Source of the DNA: Prochlorococcus marinus bv. HNLC2
Lineage (GTDB): Bacteria; Cyanobacteriota; Cyanobacteriia; PCC-6307; Cyanobiaceae
DNA length: 64,000 nt
Assembly: GCA_000218745.1 (NCBI GenBank)
Contig: GL947595.1
Span: forward strand, 432,556-496,555
Reading direction: 5' to 3'
Shown here in pieces: positions 56,359-64,000 of the stretch (positions are counted from its first letter, which is position 1; each line of letters starts with the position of its first letter). The notes under the pieces are model-generated. The model made no database searches. It worked only from the letters and a program-made list of their open reading frames with translations, and was not told the origin of the DNA. The translations under genes and the position numbers were made by a program.

Positions 56359-58284
56359 TTATATCTCATGAAAATATTTAAATATTTCTTCTGCCATATT
56401 TTTTCCTAATCCTTTTACTAATAAAAGATCTTCAATACTTGCAATTCTGATTGCTTCTATGGATTTAAAATGCTCTAATAAATCTCTTATTCTTGAAGCC
56501 CCAATACCAGGGATTTCATTAAGTTGAGATCTTTTCATTCTGCTTGATCTTTTGTTTCTATGAAAAGAAACAGCAAATCTGTGAGCCTCATCTCTAACTC
56601 TTCTTAACAAGAGAAGACCTTTCTGATTAATTTCTGTATCCAAAGGTTTTGAAATACCTGGTACGAATATCTCTTCGTTTCTTTTAGCAAGAGAACAAAT
56701 ATTTACTTCTTCAATTAAATCAAGCTTTTCAAGAGCATTTATTGCTGATTTTAATTGGCCTTTACCTCCATCAATCATAACTAAATCGGGCCAATCTGAT
56801 AATAAAGAATTATCTAAAGCACTTATTTTATTATTAAAAATTTCTGAAAAATCTCCGCCATCTTTTTTAAATCTAGACCATTTTCTAAATCTTCTATAAA
56901 TAACTTCTTGAATAGATGCGTAATCATTACTATGTCCAAGAAATACATCATTATCCTTAATCAGATACTTTCTATAGTTTTGTTTAGATGGTAATCCATC
57001 AATAAAAACAACCTGCGAAGCAACTGGATCACTACCTTGAATATGACTAATATCATATCCTTCAATTCTTTTTGGTGAGACTCCTAAGTCTAATATTTTT
57101 GTCAAATCATCTAAAGCTAATTGATTCTCTTCAACACCATTCAAAATTCTATCTAATTCTAATTTCGCATTTTTAATAACTAATTCTATGGTTTTAAATT
57201 TTTTGTTCCTTTTAGGGGTTAATAACTTAACTTTACTTTTTTTAATATCACTCAACCACTCTTCAAGTATTTTTTTATTAGTAAATTCAAATTGTACTAA
57301 TATTTCTTTTGGTATTTCAACATTATCAACATTAATGTAGTGCTCTTCAAGTACTTTTTGCAAAATTTCTTCTTCAGTAAAATCTTTAATTTCTTGGTTA
57401 TAACCTATTCTCCCAACAAGTTTTCCCGCTCTCATTTGAAAAATTTGTATACTAGATATATTGTTTTTTGAAATGATCCCAAATATATCTCTATTTATTG
57501 AGGAATCAGGAATTGATATTTTCTGAGACTCAGTTAGCAATTTTAATCCGTCAATTTGATCCCTAATCTTTGCAGCTTTTTCAAATTGAAGTTCATCTGA
57601 AAAGAATTGCATTTTTTTTTGTAAAAGTTTTACCAAATCTTCATTTCTTCCTTGAAATATCATAGATGCTTGTTTAATTATTTTTTTATAATCCTCAGAA
57701 GAAATTTTATCGAGATCAACGCCTGTAATTTCTCTATAAAATGATTTAGATAACTTACTTTGTCTCAAGGGAAATATCTTTTTAATGAGAAATAAAGTAC
57801 TTCTTAACAAACCAACATCTACATAAGGTCCATAATATCTATCTTGATTATTTCTATTTCTTCTTCTTCTTGTTATAAATATCCTTGGAAATTTTTCGCT
57901 CCAAGTAATACATACATATGGATATTTTTTATCATCAGTTAATAAAATATTGAAATAGGGTTTATTTGTCTTAATTAAGTTAGATTCTAAATTAAGTGCT
58001 TCAAATTCACTATCGGTTAAAATAATCTCAATTTCAGTAATTTGCCTCACCATTAGACTTAGTCGAGGACTTAGTTCCTTGTAATTATTAAAATAACTAC
58101 TTACTCTATTTTTAAGACTTTTAGATTTACCTATATATAAAAGTGTTCCATCATTATCTTTAAAAAGATAACAACCTGATGATCTAGGTATCTCAGAAAG
58201 TCTTTTTTTGAGAATTGATTTATTATTAATTAATTTATTTTCAAAAATTATATTATTTTCATCTTTTAATATCTCCTCAGTCAT
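56359..58284 (-). CDS. uvrC: Excinuclease ABC subunit C
   Basis: A 641-residue nuclease subunit of nucleotide-excision repair, making both incisions. N-terminal GIY-YIG domain (GCYLFKDNDGTLLYIGKSKS, near 38), UVR helical motif (LQFEKAAKIRDQIDGLK, near 235), the RNase H-like domain (RIEGYDISHIQGSDPVAS and MIDGGKGQLKSA), and a C-terminal helix-hairpin-helix (LNEIPGIGASRIRDLLEHF). Start ATG at 58284, 8 bp after the flavin reductase stop. Confidence 0.96.
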   Translation of the reverse strand: MTEEILKDENNIIFENKLINNKSILKKRLSEIPRSSGCYLFKDNDGTLLYIGKSKSLKNRVSSYFNNYKELSPRLSLMVRQITEIEIILTDSEFEALNLESNLIKTNKPYFNILLTDDKKYPYVCITWSEKFPRIFITRRRRNRNNQDRYYGPYVDVGLLRSTLFLIKKIFPLRQSKLSKSFYREITGVDLDKISSEDYKKIIKQASMIFQGRNEDLVKLLQKKMQFFSDELQFEKAAKIRDQIDGLKLLTESQKISIPDSSINRDIFGIISKNNISSIQIFQMRAGKLVGRIGYNQEIKDFTEEEILQKVLEEHYINVDNVEIPKEILVQFEFTNKKILEEWLSDIKKSKVKLLTPKRNKKFKTIELVIKNAKLELDRILNGVEENQLALDDLTKILDLGVSPKRIEGYDISHIQGSDPVASQVVFIDGLPSKQNYRKYLIKDNDVFLGHSNDYASIQEVIYRRFRKWSRFKKDGGDFSEIFNNKISALDNSLLSDWPDLVMIDGGKGQLKSAINALEKLDLIEEVNICSLAKRNEEIFVPGISKPLDTEINQKGLLLLRRVRDEAHRFAVSFHRNKRSSRMKRSQLNEIPGIGASRIRDLLEHFKSIEAIRIASIEDLLLVKGLGKNMAEEIFKYFHEI

Positions 58285-58292
58285 AAATAATT

Positions 58293-58781
58293 TTATCCTC
58301 CATAATTCCAGCCTGTAGAACTCAAATTTAAAGCCTCAACATCATTATTTAGAAAAGCACTTAATACTTCACCAACAAAAACAGTATGATCACCATGCAT
58401 AAGGTCTCCTACTACCTCACATTCAACTCCGCCTACGCTATCAGTTAATATTGGTAATCCAAATTCTCCAGTTTTAAATTCAACAGTCTCAAATCTTCCT
58501 CCCAAGGCTTTTTGAGGCTTAAAGAATATAGCCGCTAAGTCTTTTTGATCACTTTTTAAAACATTTACTGAAAACTTTTTAGTTTTTTTTATAATTTCAT
58601 GACTTGATCCTTCAGCTCTTACGGCAATTACAACTAAGGGTGGATTAAACGATCCTTGGGTGACCCAACTTGCGGTAAAACCATTTACTTCATTACTTTC
58701 CTCATCTCTAACACCACAAATAAATAAGCCATGAGGTATTTTTCTTAATAAGATTTTTTTTGCTTCAAGATTTAATGCCAT
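58293..58781 (-). CDS. Flavin reductase family protein
   Basis: A 162-residue FMN-binding split-barrel protein of the flavin reductase-like family. Recognisable: PHGLFICGVRDEESNEVNGFTASWV, SFNPPLVVIAVR, and GDLMHGDHTVFVGEVL with the conserved GDH. In cyanobacteria this domain also forms the C-terminal part of flavodiiron proteins; here it stands alone, so its electron partner is unknown. It precedes uvrC and is divergent from coaD. Confidence 0.9.
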   Translation of the reverse strand: MALNLEAKKILLRKIPHGLFICGVRDEESNEVNGFTASWVTQGSFNPPLVVIAVRAEGSSHEIIKKTKKFSVNVLKSDQKDLAAIFFKPQKALGGRFETVEFKTGEFGLPILTDSVGGVECEVVGDLMHGDHTVFVGEVLSAFLNNDVEALNLSSTGWNYGG

Positions 58782-58837
58782 AATTAAAAAACTAACACTA
58801 TTATTTTAACGAATTTTCTTATTATTAAATTATTTAT

Positions 58838-59317
58838 ATGAAAATACTTTACCCAGGAACATTTGATCCTTTAACTAATGGCCATCTAGATCTAATAGAA
58901 AGGTCTCAAAAAATATTCGGTAATGTAATTGTTGCGGTATTAGAGAATACTAATAAAACTCCTACATTTAAATTAGAACAAAGAATAAAACAAATAAAGG
59001 ATTCTACAAATCATTTAAAAAATACTAATGTTATTTCTTACAATGGACTAACAGTTGATTGTGCTAATGAATTAAATGCGGATTTAATATTAAGAGGATT
59101 GAGAGCTATGAGTGATTTCGAATATGAATTACAAATTTCTCATACAAATAAATCATTAAACAAACAAATAGAAACAATTTTTTTATCAACAGATACCAAT
59201 TTTAGTTTTTTGAGTAGTTCTTTAGTAAAGGAGGTTGCAAAATTCAATGGAGAAATAAAACATATGGTGCCACCTCCAGTGGAGAAGGATTTAAGGGAAT
59301 ATTTCTCTGGAATCTAG
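58838..59317 (+). CDS. coaD: Phosphopantetheine adenylyltransferase
   Basis: A 159-residue enzyme of coenzyme A synthesis that adenylylates phosphopantetheine. Nucleotidyl-transferase signature [20 protein letters not shown] at the N-terminus, [15 protein letters not shown], and the C-terminal [16 protein letters not shown] with the ISSS-like signature. Start ATG at 58838; it overlaps the convergent dacB gene by 4 bp. Confidence 0.96.
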   Translation: MKILYPGTFDPLTNGHLDLIERSQKIFGNVIVAVLENTNKTPTFKLEQRIKQIKDSTNHLKNTNVISYNGLTVDCANELNADLILRGLRAMSDFEYELQISHTNKSLNKQIETIFLSTDTNFSFLSSSLVKEVAKFNGEIKHMVPPPVEKDLREYFSGI

Positions 59318-60528
59318 AGGCAATTATCTAATTTATATATATCTTTAATTAATTTAAATGTTTTATTAACATCAATATTATTTGAATTTTGAATAATGCT
59401 TATTATGTAAGTTTTATTTTTTTTGTATAAATAACCTGAAAGAGAAAATACATTAGATAGAGTTCCTGTTTTCCCAAAAAACTTTCCACTTAAATTACTT
59501 TTTTTTAATTTATTTGAAAGAGTTCCTCTTACTCCAAGAATTGATAAAGATGAGTTATAGGATTTAAATTTTTTATTAAATCTCATTTTATAAAGAAATG
59601 TCGAAATTAATTTTGTAGTAATTTTATTACTTCTAGATAAACCGCTAGCATCACTGATTGATATGCCTTCAGTAGGCAATCCTCTATAGTAAAGCCAATT
59701 CTTTAATTTCTTATAGTCATTAGATTGCCAACTATTAGAGGCATTTTTAAATAATGACTCTGAAGTAAAATTATGACTTTCTGCATTAGCCAAGGTAACT
59801 AAAGACAAAATTGTATTTGACTTTAAATTTTTGAATAATTTTAATTTATTTTTTAAAGAATTGTCATAGTTTAAAAAATTAATACTAATATTAGAATTCG
59901 GGTTTTTTACTTTAAGAATTCTATAAATATAATTCTTTAAATAATATTTATCTAGATAGATATCTTGATTACTATTAATTGCTAAGGAAGTAATAGGAGC
60001 GCCATAATTGAATAATTTATCATTATATGTCCAGCCATCAGGCCATTTTGAACTATCTTTTACTTCTATGATATATAAATTTATATCTTTATTTGAATCT
60101 TTTATATTAATTAAATCATCAAGATCTTTTAATGATAAATCAGGATCTCCAGTACCAAATAAATAATAATTTTCTTTGTTATCTATTAATAAAGATGTAT
60201 TTAAAGAATCATAGGGATTATATTTATCAATAACATAACCTGTTGATAAAAGTTTTAAATTTGATGCTGGTATTCTTAATTTGTTTGAATTATATTCTGA
60301 AATTATAAAACCATTATCATCCAAAATAGATACACTAAAACTATCATCAAGTGATTTATTGATTAAGTTATCATATGCTATACATTTCTTTTTTCTAAGA
60401 AATATAAAAGGCATATTGAAGTATATATTATTTACAAACTTATTATTTTCACTAAGAAATAAAATCAGAAGAAATGCTGGAGATAATATTAAACAAAAAA
60501 TAAAAAATATAAAAAATTTCTTAATCAT
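59314..60528 (-). CDS. dacB: D-alanyl-D-alanine carboxypeptidase (PBP4/DacB family)
   Basis: A 404-residue S13-family serine peptidase acting on peptidoglycan cross-bridges. An N-terminal membrane/signal segment ([21 protein letters not shown]) precedes the catalytic motifs: SxxK in [14 protein letters not shown] (near residue 88), SxN in [15 protein letters not shown] (near 296), and KTG in [16 protein letters not shown] (near 354). It is periplasmic, anchored by its N-terminus. It follows the DUF1995 gene by a few bp. Confidence 0.92.
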   Translation of the reverse strand: MIKKFFIFFIFCLILSPAFLLILFLSENNKFVNNIYFNMPFIFLRKKKCIAYDNLINKSLDDSFSVSILDDNGFIISEYNSNKLRIPASNLKLLSTGYVIDKYNPYDSLNTSLLIDNKENYYLFGTGDPDLSLKDLDDLINIKDSNKDINLYIIEVKDSSKWPDGWTYNDKLFNYGAPITSLAINSNQDIYLDKYYLKNYIYRILKVKNPNSNISINFLNYDNSLKNKLKLFKNLKSNTILSLVTLANAESHNFTSESLFKNASNSWQSNDYKKLKNWLYYRGLPTEGISISDASGLSRSNKITTKLISTFLYKMRFNKKFKSYNSSLSILGVRGTLSNKLKKSNLSGKFFGKTGTLSNVFSLSGYLYKKNKTYIISIIQNSNNIDVNKTFKLIKDIYKLDNCL

Positions 60529-60533
60529 ATAAT

Positions 60534-61160
60534 TTACAAATTAATAAATATAGTTTCGTTATCTGGCTTAGTTTCAAAGTCTTTTACAAAAAAATATTTA
60601 TTATCTTTTTCTTTAAATAACATCCAATTATTAGGATAAATACGCATTAGAGCTCCTCCATTTAATGGTTGTAAAAAATAAGAATTTATCCAAGTTTTAA
60701 CAAAGCTTTTTCTTCTTTCTCTTATAACGCTTCCAATTCCAATATTAGCATCTTCAAATTTTGGATTTATAGAAAAATGTTTACCTTTATAATTTTCGCA
60801 CATAGGTTCAAATGAATCAAAGTCATAAGGCTGAGGAAGCATAGAAATCAAAATAGAGTCGATATTACTAATATTTGAAGAATCATTGAATGATTTAAAA
60901 GTATAAATTTTATCTTTAATTTCTTTATAATCTCTTTGAGCTAAAGCGACGGCTCCAGGATCAGAATAAGTTAAAAAAGTATTATTATGATTTGATAAAA
61001 AATCATATAATCTAAATCCTATTTTATTAAATTTAAGTCCCTCAAATCTAAAATCAATAGTAAATCTGTAATCTTGAGAATTTAAATTTGATAAACAAGA
61101 CTTTTCCATATCTAAAAGTGCGTTATTTAAATCCTTTGGCAATAAAAGCATAAAAATCAA
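60534..61160 (-). CDS. DUF1995 family protein
   Basis: A 208-residue protein of the DUF1995 family found in cyanobacteria and plastids. Features include FTIDFRFEGLKFN, LTYSDPGAVALAQRDY, ILISMLPQPYDFDSFEP, and LQPLNGGALMRIYPNNW. No known function; some plastid members have been linked to chloroplast proteins. The ATG (61160) overlaps the TGA of the cysteine desulfurase gene (ATGA). A start three codons later is also possible. Confidence 0.87.
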   Translation of the reverse strand: MIFMLLLPKDLNNALLDMEKSCLSNLNSQDYRFTIDFRFEGLKFNKIGFRLYDFLSNHNNTFLTYSDPGAVALAQRDYKEIKDKIYTFKSFNDSSNISNIDSILISMLPQPYDFDSFEPMCENYKGKHFSINPKFEDANIGIGSVIRERRKSFVKTWINSYFLQPLNGGALMRIYPNNWMLFKEKDNKYFFVKDFETKPDNETIFINL

Positions 61161-62329
61161 AAAATATTAATACAATCTAAAATCAAACAATAAAACTTGT
61201 CTAATTCCTCATATGTATTATCTTCATTAAAGCTTAGTCTTATATTTGAAAAAAGTTTTAATTTGTCAAATCCAATACTTTCCAATGTTTTGCTTGGTTT
61301 ATTTGAAGCACTTGAACATGCACTTCCACTACTAATAGAAATATTATGATCTGACATATAATTTATTACTTTATATGCTTTTATTGGAATTAAATTCTTA
61401 TTTAACAAAATAAAAGAAATATGATTTGGCAATCGATACTCTATACTTCCTGTAATTTCAAAGTATTTATTATTTTCAATTTTTTTTAAAAAATAATTTC
61501 TCAAATAAATAGTTTTATTTTCTTTAAAAGTCACTTTATAATTCTCAAAATATATTCTACTTGATATATTTTCTAAGGCTTTATGTAAACCACTTATTAA
61601 AGATAAAGGTTGAGTTCCTTGCCTAATGGAATATTCTTGCGTTAAAGAAATATCTTGATTCAACAAAATCTTTCTAGATTTTTTATTTGTAAATAATATT
61701 CCGACACCTTTTGGACCGCCGAATTTATGTGCCGATAAACTCAAAAGATCGCAATTTAAATTATTCCAATTAAAAATTCCATTACTTATTACTTGTGTTC
61801 CATCTATATGAAATAAAATATTATCATTTGAGCATTTTTCTCCAATATATTGAATTGGCTGCAAACTTCCAATTTCACTTTGACCCCATATTATGGAAAC
61901 AAGTTTTATATTTCTATTAACATACTCATTAATTAAATTTGTTTTTAAAATACCTTGATTATCAACAGGCCATTTTTTTATATTCCAACCTCTTTTCTTT
62001 AATTTATTAGAAACAATATTTGTAGCTTGATGTTCAATGGATGATATAGTTATTGAAGCAGGAGTAAAACTATCAGAAATTGCATTAAAAACAATTGATA
62101 TGGACTCAGAAGAGCCTGAAGTAAAAATAATATCCTCAGGTTCTGAATTAAAAAGAATTGAAATTTTTTTTCTAATATTTTCTAACTCGGTGGAACAATC
62201 AATACCAAATTTATAAGTAGAGGAAACGTTACCCCAATAATTTTTAAATGAATAATTAATTGTATCTAGAACATCCTTTGATAATGGTGAAGTAGAAGCA
62301 TGATCAAAATAAATAAATTTTTTATTCAT
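61157..62329 (-). CDS. Cysteine desulfurase
   Basis: A 390-residue PLP enzyme that removes sulfur from cysteine for iron-sulfur clusters and thio-modified tRNA. N-terminus YFDHASTSPLSKDVL, SSIEHQATNIVSNKL, the PLP lysine in LSLSAHKFGGPKGVGILF (near residue 200), and the active Cys loop SSGSACSSASNKPSKTL (near 340), fitting IscS/NifS group I. It lies between dapF (3 bp) and DUF1995 (4-bp overlap), suggesting an operon. Confidence 0.92.
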   Translation of the reverse strand: MNKKFIYFDHASTSPLSKDVLDTINYSFKNYWGNVSSTYKFGIDCSTELENIRKKISILFNSEPEDIIFTSGSSESISIVFNAISDSFTPASITISSIEHQATNIVSNKLKKRGWNIKKWPVDNQGILKTNLINEYVNRNIKLVSIIWGQSEIGSLQPIQYIGEKCSNDNILFHIDGTQVISNGIFNWNNLNCDLLSLSAHKFGGPKGVGILFTNKKSRKILLNQDISLTQEYSIRQGTQPLSLISGLHKALENISSRIYFENYKVTFKENKTIYLRNYFLKKIENNKYFEITGSIEYRLPNHISFILLNKNLIPIKAYKVINYMSDHNISISSGSACSSASNKPSKTLESIGFDKLKLFSNIRLSFNEDNTYEELDKFYCLILDCINIF

Positions 62330-62332
62330 TTT

Positions 62333-63191
62333 TTAATAACTATATTCTCCAGAAAATACTTTTTTAGCATCACCAGTCATATAAACTTCATCATTTTTAT
62401 CACCCCATTCAATATCTAATGTTCCACCAGGAAGTTTAATTGTTGATTTATTACCGCAGTAACCCAATCTAAAAGCAACTGAATGGATTGCACACGCACC
62501 TGTACCACAAGCTAAAGTTGCTCCAGCACCCCTCTCCCATACCAAAACTTCGATATTTTCACTATTTATAATTTTACAGAAATGAACATTTGTCTTTTGA
62601 GGAAAAAATTTATTTTTTTCAAGTAAAGGTCCTAATTCATATAAATTTATATTCTTTAGATTATCTACAAAAAAAATTAAATGAGGGTTGCCCATACTGC
62701 ATGAATAACCTCTGTTATTAAATTTATCTATTTCAAAAACCTTTGTTGGTATATCTTTTATCTTTTCAGAAATGATTGTTGGTATGAGATGACTTTCAAA
62801 AATTGGTTTACCCATATTAACTGTTATCTTACCTTTTTGATAAGTTGAGACTTTTAAGCCAGCTTTAGTTTCTATTCGAAATTCACATTTTGAATAATTA
62901 TCCAAAGTCCTATCTTTTAGAAATTTAATTAAACAACGTATCCCATTCCCACACATTTCAGCTTCTGAATTATCGGAATTATAAATAACCATTCTTACAT
63001 CATTATCATTATCAACTGCTTTTAATATAAAAATGATACCATCAGCTCCAATTCCAAAGTTTCTATTACATAAATTATTGAGAATTAATATTATTAAGCA
63101 AAAGATCTTTGTTAAAATCATATTTTCTAGAATCGATAATAATAAAATCATTACCATTTCCTTGATATTTTTCAAAGACAATTCTTGGCAT
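62333..63191 (-). pseudogene. dapF: Diaminopimelate epimerase, frameshifted near its start
   Basis: Converts LL- to meso-diaminopimelate. The real N-terminus is in the frame starting at ATG 63191 (MPRIVFEKYQGNGNDFIIID) but reaches TAA at 63075-63077. From about 63079 the remainder is in another frame: CNRNFGIGADGI, MVIYNSDNSEAEMCGNGIRC (first catalytic Cys), NPHLIFFVDN, and CGTGACAIHSVA (second Cys). An open ORF from 63181 uses the wrong N-terminus (MSLKNIKEMVM), a shadow. One inserted base near 63079-63090 explains it. Catalytic residues are otherwise intact. Confidence 0.85.
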
Positions 63192-63295
63192 AGTAAAAGT
63201 TACTTATTATAAATTTTAATAAATAAATAAAGGTATTCACATTTTATTCAATTTTGTAAAATGATTATTAAAATAGATTTTTAATTCAAGTAAAA

Positions 63296-64000
63296 GTGAG
63301 TAATACATCTTCTAATAATAATTATTCTAATAAAGTATATAATCCTCTCCAAATTGAAAAAAAGTGGCAAGAAAAATGGGAAGTAAATAATTTATATAAA
63401 ACTAATGAAAATAGTAATAAAGAAAAGTTTTATGCATTATCAATGTTTCCATATCCTTCAGGAAATTTACACATGGGACATGTTAGAAACTATGTAATTA
63501 CTGATTTAGTTGCTCGTTATCAAAAATTAAATGGTAAAAATGTTCTTCACCCAATGGGTTGGGATGCATTTGGTTTGCCAGCTGAAAATGCTGCTATTGA
63601 GAGAGGAATAGATCCAAATAAATGGACTAAAGACAACATAAAGCATATGAAAAATCAACTTAAATTACTTGGTTTATCTGTTGACTGGGAAAAAGAATTT
63701 GCTACCTGTGATAAGAGTTATTATATTTGGACACAAAAATTATTTCTTGATTTATTTAATTCAGGCTTGGTTTACCAAAAAAAATCAGAAGTAAACTGGG
63801 ATCCCATAGATAATACTGTCTTGGCAAACGAGCAAGTAGATTCAGAGGGAAAGTCATGGAGATCTGGAGCATTAGTTGAAAAGAAAAAATTAAAACAATG
63901 GTATTTAAAAATTACAGATTACGCAGAAGAACTTATCAATGATTTAAAAATTCTAGAAAGTTGGCCAGAGAGAGTAAAAATCATGCAAGAAAATTGGGTT
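63296..64000 (+). CDS. leuS: Leucyl-tRNA synthetase (5' part)
   Basis: Starts at GTG 63296 ([20 protein letters not shown]) and runs off the window. The HIGH-type motif is in [18 protein letters not shown], followed by [20 protein letters not shown] and [20 protein letters not shown], all typical of bacterial LeuRS. The visible part is intact. It is divergent from dapF, with a 104-bp gap. Confidence 0.96.
   Translation, partial: MSNTSSNNNYSNKVYNPLQIEKKWQEKWEVNNLYKTNENSNKEKFYALSMFPYPSGNLHMGHVRNYVITDLVARYQKLNGKNVLHPMGWDAFGLPAENAAIERGIDPNKWTKDNIKHMKNQLKLLGLSVDWEKEFATCDKSYYIWTQKLFLDLFNSGLVYQKKSEVNWDPIDNTVLANEQVDSEGKSWRSGALVEKKKLKQWYLKITDYAEELINDLKILESWPERVKIMQENWV

Noticed and set aside
62333-63181. 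dapF as an intact 282-residue protein from 63181
   Set aside because: Its first ~37 residues do not match DapF; the true N-terminus is in another frame.

Overview
The window is a very AT-rich, densely packed chromosomal segment from a marine picocyanobacterium, most likely Prochlorococcus and probably a low-GC (high-light-like) lineage. The evidence is the mix of chlorophyll synthesis genes (chlH, acsF), cyanobacterial or plastid families (Psb30/Ycf12, Ycf20, DUF2949, DUF3038-DUF4335, DUF1995, DUF2996, the CCB family), B12-dependent metabolism (metH, cobN, cobU), short intergenic gaps and many 1-8 bp gene overlaps. The assignment rests on gene content and composition as read by eye, not on a database search.

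Layout. 0-5.7 kb: 3' part of carB, a small protein, an ABC exporter, an S4 RNA-binding protein, tpiA and folP. 5.7-11.3 kb: chlH, divergent from dapB and a conserved membrane protein. 11.3-13.7 kb: an AT-rich gap, then DUF2949, DUF3038, DUF4335 and two small membrane proteins. 13.8-22.9 kb: mfd, a TerC protein, then a minus-strand run of acsF, tldD, tldE (pmbA) and fmt. 23.0-27.9 kb: a DUF2996 gene with 75-bp coding repeats and frame damage, a LapA-like protein, an RNB-type ribonuclease without catalytic residues, a split GDT1 pair and a cysteine-cluster protein. 28.0-32.6 kb: psb30, a HAD phosphatase, ycf20, rpmF, an FtsH homologue without its zinc site, a multi-pass membrane protein and a peroxiredoxin. 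32.6-35.4 kb: a sparse stretch of small unknown genes, including a ribbon-helix-helix-like protein, ending at the 3' end of a tRNA-Met gene. 35.5-43.9 kb: trmL, cobU, a CCB-family protein, lptC, metG, an intact RNB exonuclease, rpsR, rpmG and pheT. 44-45 kb: a ~1 kb intergenic stretch with inverted repeats and a TA tract. 45-55 kb: Ap4A phosphorylase, DUF2237, metH, ilvE and cobN. 55-64 kb: PHP protein, hemG, uvrC, flavin reductase, coaD, dacB, DUF1995, cysteine desulfurase, dapF and the start of leuS.

How the genes fit together. ChlH, AcsF and HemG lie on the haem/chlorophyll branch of tetrapyrrole synthesis. CobN and CobU belong to the corrin branch, and MetH uses the corrinoid product; cobN, ilvE and metH are adjacent. 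DapB and DapF make diaminopimelate for lysine and wall synthesis, and DacB trims peptidoglycan.

The most striking point is that several conserved single-copy genes are broken by one-base events. pheT has an in-frame TAA. metH, dapF and the Ap4A phosphorylase each have one frameshift. The DUF2996 gene has two compensating shifts. Three other genes lack a standard start codon. This may be true gene decay, recoding or base-level assembly error; raw reads would decide. Other points of interest are the protease-dead FtsH, the catalytically dead RNB protein beside a live paralogue in the same window, a HemG-type protoporphyrinogen oxidase, and the small-gene region next to tRNA-Met. I saw no CRISPR array, insertion sequence, prophage or rRNA.
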